36,465 bases of DNA, taken from positions 1-36,465 of IMG/VR virus record IMGVR_UViG_3300026518_000029; one strand, given 5' to 3'. The translations under genes and the position numbers were made by a program. The notes under the pieces are model-generated. The model was given only the letters and a program-made list of their open reading frames with translations. It ran no database searches and had not been told where the DNA came from. Of the stretch, positions 31,172-36,465 are shown piece by piece (the stretch's first letter is position 1; each line of letters begins with the position of its first letter). This DNA is from a virus.

Positions 31172-32115
31172 TATGACAACCCTGTACCACAAGCAAAGTA
31201 ATCTGGTGACTTAACCTCTAAAGTAGCGGATGTATAGTATCTACCGAACTTAGCTGTTTTAGATGTTGGTGGCTCACTAAATGTAGTTGCAATTTTGAAC
31301 ATAACTTTTGCCTCATCAAGCTTGCCTGCAAGTACAGTATTTTGCAATTTAGGGTCTGCAAATAATCTGTGCATTTTAACCTTAACTGTACCGAAATCTG
31401 TCTCTAGCTCATAAAGCGTTGGGTCAAACTTCTTCTCGTTTTTGAGTTGTCTAAAATACTGATTACCTGCAAAACGGTTAATAGCTTTTTTCAATAGAGG
31501 TGATACAGTTAAAGAGAAACTTTCATCCTCTAATCCACCTTTTTCCCACATTGGTTGTAGAATTTCACTCAAAATATCATACGTAAAAGGTGTTGTTCCA
31601 GTTGCTCCACCTGCTGTAGCAGGAGGTACTGTGTAGTCTTGCTTGTGTGTAGGCTCAATATAGTGGAAAATACCTGCCATTTTCGCTGGAGTTGTAGGCG
31701 TTCCTACTGTATATGGGTCAAATACACTAGCATTGTGTAGCCCAAGTAGTGCATACTCAATATCCTTAGCGTGTTCTTTTCCAACTTTAGCTGTTCTGTA
31801 CGCCCACTCTTTAGTACCGTATTTAGCATTTTGCATCTCTTCATTTGAAATACCATAATCATTTTTTATAATTTGAACCACATTATCTTTAAGATATTTG
31901 GTGTCTGTTGTATTTTCAACAATGTCTGTTACTTCAAGTTGTGAATTTGCACCTGCATCACGGTATCTATCCAAAATCCATGAGTGTTTTGGTGCTGATA
32001 TGCTTCCTCTTCCGAACCATTCGAGAAAAGGTGTTTTATGCACCCCTTGTAGAATAATCGCATCGAGTATCGAGGGTTTTTGATTGGTAGTATTACCATA
32101 AGACAATAGAGCCAT
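31171..32115 (-). CDS. major capsid protein (SU10-like, HK97 fold)
   Basis: The pattern is that of the SU10/DUF5309-like capsid family: an N-terminal region with LDAIILQGVHKTPFLEWF (the family loop where T-P-F marks the start of the fold), then NSQLEVTDIVENTTDTKYLKDN, then NVVQIIKNDYGISNEEMQ, and a C-terminal part with a long beta hairpin (LFADPKLQNTVLAGK). A scaffold gene directly upstream and a connector directly downstream support this. The length of 314 aa is normal. A good AAGGA site precedes the ATG. There is no delta domain or prohead protease, so maturation probably does not involve cleavage by a phage-encoded protease. Confidence 0.85.
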   Translation of the reverse strand: MALLSYGNTTNQKPSILDAIILQGVHKTPFLEWFGRGSISAPKHSWILDRYRDAGANSQLEVTDIVENTTDTKYLKDNVVQIIKNDYGISNEEMQNAKYGTKEWAYRTAKVGKEHAKDIEYALLGLHNASVFDPYTVGTPTTPAKMAGIFHYIEPTHKQDYTVPPATAGGATGTTPFTYDILSEILQPMWEKGGLEDESFSLTVSPLLKKAINRFAGNQYFRQLKNEKKFDPTLYELETDFGTVKVKMHRLFADPKLQNTVLAGKLDEAKVMFKIATTFSEPPTSKTAKFGRYYTSATLEVKSPDYFACGTGLS

Positions 32116-32186
32116 TTTCGCTTCCTTATTTTAGTTTATAAGGGTATTTTGGCTTCTTCTGTGGTTTTGTTAAATGCTTTTTTGTC

Positions 32187-32208
32187 GCACCCTATTGTCG
32201 CGGGGTGC
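32187..32208 (-). other. hairpin between scaffold and capsid genes, with two GCGACA motifs
   Basis: GCACCC/GGGTGC (6-bp stem, 10-base loop) lies 9 bp after the scaffold stop. GCGACA occurs once inside the loop and once just after the stem, followed by a short A/T run, on the minus strand. It could set the ratio of scaffold to capsid message. Confidence 0.5.
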
Positions 32209-32216
32209 AAAAGATA

Positions 32217-32729
32217 CTAGCTACCTATAATGAACTTCCCAAGGTTAAAGTCATCTGCCTCACCTTTCATAATCATCTCATCAAGGTTTTCTCCTTGACC
32301 TCCACCACTCTCACCATCGGTAAGATTATCTGGCTTCTCCTGTGGCTTAATAAGTGCTTGTGCTGAACGGTAAGCCATTTCCATACCCTCTGGTGTTGTT
32401 TTCATAGCTTCTGCAAATTTAGGATTAATAGACGCTACCTTGTCAATTTCTTTTTGAACGATGTCATAAGGAATGTCTGGGTACTTGGCTGTCATGCTGT
32501 CTCTAATCTTCTCTGCTTTCATCTCATTCATCTGTTCTTGCATTTCAGATATGCCAAGTAACTCTTTGGCTTGTGTAACATCATCTTGTGTTGGTACACC
32601 CGCCTCTGGTTGAGGTTGTGCTTGTGGTTGAGCCTCTGGCTGTTGTGGTGTCATTTGTGCCTCTGGTTCTTGTCCTTGTCCTTGTAGTTCTGCGTACATT
32701 TCTGGTGTCATTTGTGGTGCATTTTCCAT
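32217..32729 (-). CDS. scaffolding protein
   Basis: A Gln/Pro/Glu-rich protein, with an N-terminal low-complexity stretch (PQQPEAQPQAQPQPEAG), a central helix (about residues 55-75, KELLGISEMQEQMNEMKAEK), and a C-terminal acidic helical end (DEMIMKGEADDFNLGKFIIGS). This organisation is typical of phage scaffolds, whose C-terminus binds the capsid. It is placed directly before the capsid gene. A strong GGAGG site precedes the start, in the end of the upstream gene. Confidence 0.7.
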   Translation of the reverse strand: MENAPQMTPEMYAELQGQGQEPEAQMTPQQPEAQPQAQPQPEAGVPTQDDVTQAKELLGISEMQEQMNEMKAEKIRDSMTAKYPDIPYDIVQKEIDKVASINPKFAEAMKTTPEGMEMAYRSAQALIKPQEKPDNLTDGESGGGQGENLDEMIMKGEADDFNLGKFIIGS

Positions 32730-32730
32730 A

Positions 32731-33174
32731 CTACACCTCCTCTTCTACGTTGTACCAATCTACAGTCATTACATCCTCTATTGATGGTGTGAATGGTGAT
32801 GTAAAGCTTCCATTATGAAGTGATGGTTTTGTTTCGCCTCTTTTGATGGTTACAAAGTGTGAGCTTAACTCTACATCCCATCCTCTTCTTGCTACTTTTC
32901 CTACCTTTTCTGCTACCTCAAAGGCTTCCAAAATGTTCATATCTGTTGTTGCTTCTGCCTCTTCTGCAAGTTTTGCTTGTTCTAGTGCATCTGCTTTTTC
33001 TTTGGCTTCTGCCTCTTCTATTAGTGCTTTTAAATTTTTGTACTCTTGTGTATCTCCTTTGGCATTGTCTCCAAGTGCCTCTAGTTTTTCTACTGCATCT
33101 TTTAGTTCTACATTTGTTTCATACTCTGTTGTAGCTACTGCTACCGCTATTAAATCTTTTACTGCCTGTGTCAT
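32731..33174 (-). CDS. coiled-coil protein with C-terminal DUF2829/Tad2-like domain
   Basis: Residues 1-75 are an acidic Ala/Glu/Lys coiled coil. Residues 79-145 resemble the DUF2829/Tad2 family: MNILEAFEVAEKVGKVARRGW (the ALxxxxxGKxVxRxxW signature, in pieces) and, near the end, FTPSIEDVMTVDWYNV (the xPxxEDxxAxDW signature, with Thr-Val in place of Ala). Tad2 proteins bind the cyclic ADP-ribose-type signal of Thoeris and so block that defence; other DUF2829 proteins have no known role. I chose the ATG at 33174 because AAGGAG is 7 bases upstream. Its site, between the portal and the scaffold, is unusual for anti-defence genes and could mean packaging into virions or only a recycled fold. Confidence 0.65.
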   Translation of the reverse strand: MTQAVKDLIAVAVATTEYETNVELKDAVEKLEALGDNAKGDTQEYKNLKALIEEAEAKEKADALEQAKLAEEAEATTDMNILEAFEVAEKVGKVARRGWDVELSSHFVTIKRGETKPSLHNGSFTSPFTPSIEDVMTVDWYNVEEEV

Positions 33175-33239
33175 AATTAACTCCTTGTTAATATTATATT
33201 TTTGATTAAGCTCATTGTCATAAGAACAAAGTGCCATTG

Positions 33240-33536
33240 CTACTCTTCCTCTTCAATTTCTTCTAAGCCTTTTTCATGCTCTACTTCCCCTTTCATGGTT
33301 AATATAAGTTGTGCTGTTAAGTTCATAGCCATAGCTACACCTTTCATCTGCTCTATACGATGTACCCTTTGTGTATCGGATAGTTTATCGTCTAGGGTTT
33401 GTCTAAATAGGTTGTTGTACTTCTCCTGTAGCTCCGTTTGCAGGATTTGGTAGCCCCTGCTGTTCTGAAACTCCTCCAAGTCCGCTAGCATCTGCTTCGC
33501 TGATAGTTCCTGTGTCGTCTGCGTCTCTGTCTCCAT
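33240..33536 (-). CDS. small head-region protein overlapping the portal gene (98 aa)
   Basis: The gene starts inside the portal gene in another frame, with an AAAGGA site 8 bases before the ATG at 33536, and overlaps the portal by 134 bp. The protein is helical (LADLEEFQNSRGYQILQTEL, then IEQMKGVAMAMNLTAQLIL) and ends in a run of Glu. Small acidic helical proteins between portal and scaffold are common in podovirus-like genomes, though the role is unclear. The next gene starts 66 bp on, after its own SD. Confidence 0.65.
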   Translation of the reverse strand: METETQTTQELSAKQMLADLEEFQNSRGYQILQTELQEKYNNLFRQTLDDKLSDTQRVHRIEQMKGVAMAMNLTAQLILTMKGEVEHEKGLEEIEEEE

Positions 33537-35055
33537 CTGTTTTTCCTTTAAGTGTTGGTATAATATTTTTAAGTCTTAGTGCCTTTAGCTTCTCTTCAAA
33601 AAGCTTATCAAGCACTGCAAGGTATCGCTTTGCTCCATCAATATCTTGCATCTCTGCATGGGTCTTGACATTCTGCATAGCTGAACCCTCTGCCTGCGTG
33701 ATATTGTTTAGTAATATCTCTCCATTTACTGCACCTACTCCTGCATTGATAGAGACAAAGAATTTAATATCTTTTTTTCTATCAATATCATAAAGTAAAG
33801 GGGTCTCATCGTATTTGTAAATGAGCCTTACCATGCGTCTTATGGCAGGTTCAAAAAAGCTCTCATTTAGTGCTCTTATAATATCTCCTATTACTACATT
33901 TCCCTCCTCTGATAAAATTGACATACCTGTAGCTGTCTGATATTTACTTCCTGCATCTGTAAGTCCTTGTGATGCTTTAGTTACCCCACTAACCTCTTGT
34001 ATCTCACTATCTAGTCTATCTGTATGAAAGATTGATGGGTCAATACGTGGGATAGGCACTTGTTCTACTTCACTAAGTTGTGAGACAAGTACCTTTTTAC
34101 GCCCAGATGCCAAGTCACTTTCGTTAAGCCCAGATGTTTTAGTAGCCATATACTGTGGGTTAAAGGTCTTATCAATAGCGTCTATCTGTTGGTTACGTGT
34201 AATCGTGTACTCTTCTTGTAGTGGTATCATTGACTCTATGAAACTTGCACCATAAGCCTCTACAGCGTTAGGTTCATTAATTCCTACAAATTGTGGGTCT
34301 ATGTTCCCTATGATAAAAGGTAGTCCGTCTTTAAGTGGCTCGTCTGTTCTTATAAAAGTCTGGTCTGGCAATATTGTAGATACAAGCCATTTTCCATTTT
34401 GAAATCTATACACATCATGTATCTCAACTCTTGACGCATCTCCAATGTCTGTTGTAGATACTTTACCTGCCATATCCGTTTGACCTATGTAGTTTTTCCA
34501 TTTAAACTTACGTCCAAACTGTGAGCGTAGTCTTCCTACCGTGGTAAATACTCTATTCACACAATATTGAATATCGAAAACATTACTTGCATTAGGGTCT
34601 AAGTGCAAGTCACTTATCTTGACTCTTGTGACTGATAAGTGTTTACCGCTCCAATAAATCTTAATAATAGGTGTTCCATAGACAAGTCCATCTATCACAG
34701 ATGGCTTAAATCTTGTGTATAAATTTATACGTTTTGTCGTCCAGTTATCAAGTGCTTTTTGTAGTTTTGCTACATCTTCAAAGCCCTCTTCGGTGTCATA
34801 CTCTGGTACTAGCCTAGCAAATTCATCATTTTCAAAATACGTTTTCATTACTGAAATCATCACTTTTCGTACTTTTGCCTTGATTATCTTCGGTGTAATG
34901 TGACTTTTGCGTCTTGATTTTAGGCTCTTTAGCACCGTTGGGTGTAGGTTATTCAAGTACCCATGTTCCAACTCTACAAATGAGTTCATGTAAAGGTCAT
35001 ATCCTTTTTTGGCTTCGTCAATTAATAGTAGCACTCTCTGTTGGTTTTTATTCAT
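33403..35055 (-). CDS. portal protein (podovirus-type, 550 aa)
   Basis: Forms the dodecameric ring through which DNA enters and leaves the head. Family features include the early helical region (IIKAKVRKVMISVMKTYFENDEF), the wing and stem with VNRVFTTVGRLRSQFGRKF, IPLQEEYTITRNQQIDAI (long helix), a P-rich segment (VEQVPIPRIDPSIFHTDRLDSEI) followed by SGVTKASQGL, and a C-terminal crown helix (KRYLAVLDKLFEEKLKALRL). These fit podovirus/SU10-type portals. The last 40 residues are Gly/Gln-rich and overlap another gene. The start overlaps the upstream stop (ATGA), with GGAGG 7 bases before. Confidence 0.8.
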   Translation of the reverse strand: MNKNQQRVLLLIDEAKKGYDLYMNSFVELEHGYLNNLHPTVLKSLKSRRKSHITPKIIKAKVRKVMISVMKTYFENDEFARLVPEYDTEEGFEDVAKLQKALDNWTTKRINLYTRFKPSVIDGLVYGTPIIKIYWSGKHLSVTRVKISDLHLDPNASNVFDIQYCVNRVFTTVGRLRSQFGRKFKWKNYIGQTDMAGKVSTTDIGDASRVEIHDVYRFQNGKWLVSTILPDQTFIRTDEPLKDGLPFIIGNIDPQFVGINEPNAVEAYGASFIESMIPLQEEYTITRNQQIDAIDKTFNPQYMATKTSGLNESDLASGRKKVLVSQLSEVEQVPIPRIDPSIFHTDRLDSEIQEVSGVTKASQGLTDAGSKYQTATGMSILSEEGNVVIGDIIRALNESFFEPAIRRMVRLIYKYDETPLLYDIDRKKDIKFFVSINAGVGAVNGEILLNNITQAEGSAMQNVKTHAEMQDIDGAKRYLAVLDKLFEEKLKALRLKNIIPTLKGKTDGDRDADDTGTISEADASGLGGVSEQQGLPNPANGATGEVQQPI

Positions 35056-35519
35056 ATTCTTCCTCCGTTATGGTTTTTTTTTACTCTCTGTATTCGTCTT
35101 GCACAAAATCCTGTAGCTTTTACAATTTGTGCTGTCGTCCACTTCGCTCTTACTAAATCTTCAATTATCATGTACTCTGTCATTTGTGGTGTAATCTTGT
35201 AGTCACACGCATACTCTTCACTCTTCATAAGCACTAAAAATGGGTTTCCAAAAAGCGATACAGCTCTCTTTAGCTTGTTAGACACTTTTTTATCTATTGC
35301 CAAAGCAACACTTTTAAGTGGCATATCAAGTGCCTTTGAGATTTGCTTATGTGTAAATCCTGCTTTCTGTAGCAAGTTTGCATTGAACTTCAATGCCTCT
35401 GTCTTTCGTGTAGATATTTCAATCGTTCCTGTACGCTTAATCGTATGATAAAGAGGGAATATGTGGTTATCTACCAACTCCCTTACCCTATCTCTGTTAA
35501 GCTCTCTTGCCCCTACCAT
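35052..35519 (-). CDS. DNA-binding HTH protein between terminase and portal, possible small terminase
   Basis: The protein (155 aa) has two helix-turn-helix-like segments: about residues 56-80 (AGFTHKQISKALDMPLKSVALAI) and about 126-150 (AKWTTAQIVKATGFCARRIQRV). A basic N-terminus precedes them. Small terminase subunits bind the packaging site through HTH domains but normally lie upstream of the large subunit; here the gene follows it. If no small subunit is encoded just beyond the window edge, this is the best candidate; otherwise it may be a late regulator. It is coupled to its neighbours on both sides. Confidence 0.6.
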   Translation of the reverse strand: MVGARELNRDRVRELVDNHIFPLYHTIKRTGTIEISTRKTEALKFNANLLQKAGFTHKQISKALDMPLKSVALAIDKKVSNKLKRAVSLFGNPFLVLMKSEEYACDYKITPQMTEYMIIEDLVRAKWTTAQIVKATGFCARRIQRVKKNHNGGRI

Positions 35520-36465
35520 ACTCCACCTCCGTAGTTAAATGCGTATGGCTCTTTACTGCCAAAGAAAACATCTTCCATATACTCTGTATTTCTAGCTACA
35601 TATCTTACTGACTCACAAGTCATAGCCGATGCATCTGACTTATCTGGGGAACGTCCAAGCTCTTTTCTTATTTCATCTTTTTTAATTAGTGCCAACCTAC
35701 CACTTGTACTCACTATATATTTCTGTGCCATAAGTTCACCGATAAGTTCATCATCATCCATAATTTTTCCCTCTCCAATAACATCTCTAAGCCTGTAGTA
35801 CCACTCTGTCCTTTTGTTTTCATATTTCTTATATTCTGATGCTTTCTCTGAACCTTTAACCCCAACTACCATGTCAAGTCCTTCCTCGTGACATAAGTCG
35901 GCAAGACCATATCCTACACCTACCTCATCTGTAAAAATATAATCTGGGGTACTCCCTGACCTTTCAATCTCAAATTTAATCCAATCTCTAACCTCTGGTA
36001 ATCTTAACCCGCTCCTAGACACTAATTCATAAAAATGCATTCCTTTCCTTTTTGATATTACGGATTTGTCTGTTCCTTGTTCTGCAACATCTACTCCCCA
36101 TACTTCCATACCATCATCCAAAAAGCTTGTTCTCGTTATAGCATCCTCTATCTCCTGTAGTGAGAACACGGCATTTGATGATTGTTTAGGGAACTCGCCT
36201 CTAACACGAACTCTATAAACATCACTATCCTCGCCATACTGTCGCTTTTTCTCTTCTACCCATTTCTGTGATACATTCTCTGTCTCTTCTGCATTGAACT
36301 GATAGCAATTCCACTGCCATCTGTTCTTATGGTGTGAGTCATAAAAATACCCCTCTACTCTGGTAGGGTTGGCAGTCATAACAACTAAGGTATTTTCACC
36401 TGTCATAGCACCCTCTGCTACTTCAAAAATAACTTGTGGAATACCAGAGGCTTCATCTATAATAA
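35513..36465 (-). CDS. terL: terminase large subunit, C-terminal part (N-terminus beyond window)
   Basis: The motor and nuclease that packages DNA. The gene continues off the right edge; the ATG at 36406 is internal, not the start. Upstream in frame the strand encodes IIDEASGIP (36463-36437), the Walker B motif with its catalytic Glu, and then ANPTR, the coupling motif. The nuclease domain is complete: GVDVAEQGTDKS (first Asp), FTDEVGVGYGLADL (second acidic site), and GRSPDKSDASAMT (third Asp). Walker A is missing with the N-terminal ~200 residues. Absence of any stop between motifs shows the reading frame is intact. It is the first visible gene of the late operon. Confidence 0.9.
   Translation of the reverse strand, partial: IIDEASGIPQVIFEVAEGAMTGENTLVVMTANPTRVEGYFYDSHHKNRWQWNCYQFNAEETENVSQKWVEEKKRQYGEDSDVYRVRVRGEFPKQSSNAVFSLQEIEDAITRTSFLDDGMEVWGVDVAEQGTDKSVISKRKGMHFYELVSRSGLRLPEVRDWIKFEIERSGSTPDYIFTDEVGVGYGLADLCHEEGLDMVVGVKGSEKASEYKKYENKRTEWYYRLRDVIGEGKIMDDDELIGELMAQKYIVSTSGRLALIKKDEIRKELGRSPDKSDASAMTCESVRYVARNTEYMEDVFFGSKEPYAFNYGGGVW

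Noticed and set aside
32588-33205. Leu/Val-rich plus-strand ORFs opposite scaffold and Tad2-like genes
   Set aside because: They are antisense shadows of Glu/Gln/Lys-rich coding sequence.

Overview
The window is most of the genome of a temperate, tailed double-stranded DNA phage. It is AT-rich and tightly packed, with most neighbouring genes joined by ATGA or TAATG overlaps. The host is Gram-negative: the phage has an overlapping inner-membrane/lipoprotein spanin pair and a muramidase. The proteins look like those of Campylobacterota (Sulfurimonas/Sulfurovum-type) phages, but that host assignment is an impression and not a proof. The HK97-fold SU10-like capsid protein, podovirus-type portal, absence of any tape-measure, sheath or baseplate gene, and a giant polyvalent protein of the kind ejected with DNA all suggest a short-tailed (podovirus-like) particle.

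Layout. (1) Positions 1-4129, minus strand: the early operon. From its promoter it runs Cro-like regulator, a 41-aa ORF, replication initiator with an internal iteron array (probable origin), an unknown gene, a GH108 muramidase, a DUF6378-type gene, an unknown gene, SSB, an unknown gene, RusA resolvase and a truncated zinc-ribbon gene. (2) 4130-5113: the genetic switch, with divergent cro and cI promoters, a cleavable CI-type repressor gene, and a second regulated promoter sharing a 16-bp operator motif. (3) 5114-11168, plus strand: the recombination and lysogeny operon, with a small membrane protein, a RecE-type exonuclease, a repeat protein, a small basic protein, RecT, several small unknown genes, an excisionase-like protein and a tyrosine integrase. 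(4) 11169-11355: the attachment region, with the 3' end of a tRNA gene, repeat sites and the late terminator. (5) 11356-36465, minus strand: the late operon. Its order of expression is terminase large subunit (its N-terminus lies beyond the window), HTH protein, portal, small overlapping protein, a protein with a Tad2-like domain, scaffold, major capsid, adaptor, a long block of unrecognised or fibre-like virion genes, the 1698-residue ejected protein, holin, a tiny membrane protein, i-spanin and o-spanin.

The attachment site has phage genes on both sides. The minus-strand early genes leave the window at the left edge just as the minus-strand late operon enters at the right. The simplest reading is a circular or circularly permuted phage genome opened between the zinc-ribbon gene and the terminase, with a short piece missing (at least the terminase N-terminus). 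It does not look like a prophage with host flanks.

Points of most interest are: a lambda-O-like origin whose iterons are read in two different frames; a perfect consensus promoter running antisense through cro; a predicted operator regulon; a 66-bp repeat gene whose copies differ only at three amino-acid-changing sites; five identical MFDDLKPTKQR copies at the start of the ejected protein; a Tad2-like (anti-Thoeris) domain inside the capsid operon; an endolysin placed in the replication operon; and a large block of virion genes I cannot assign.
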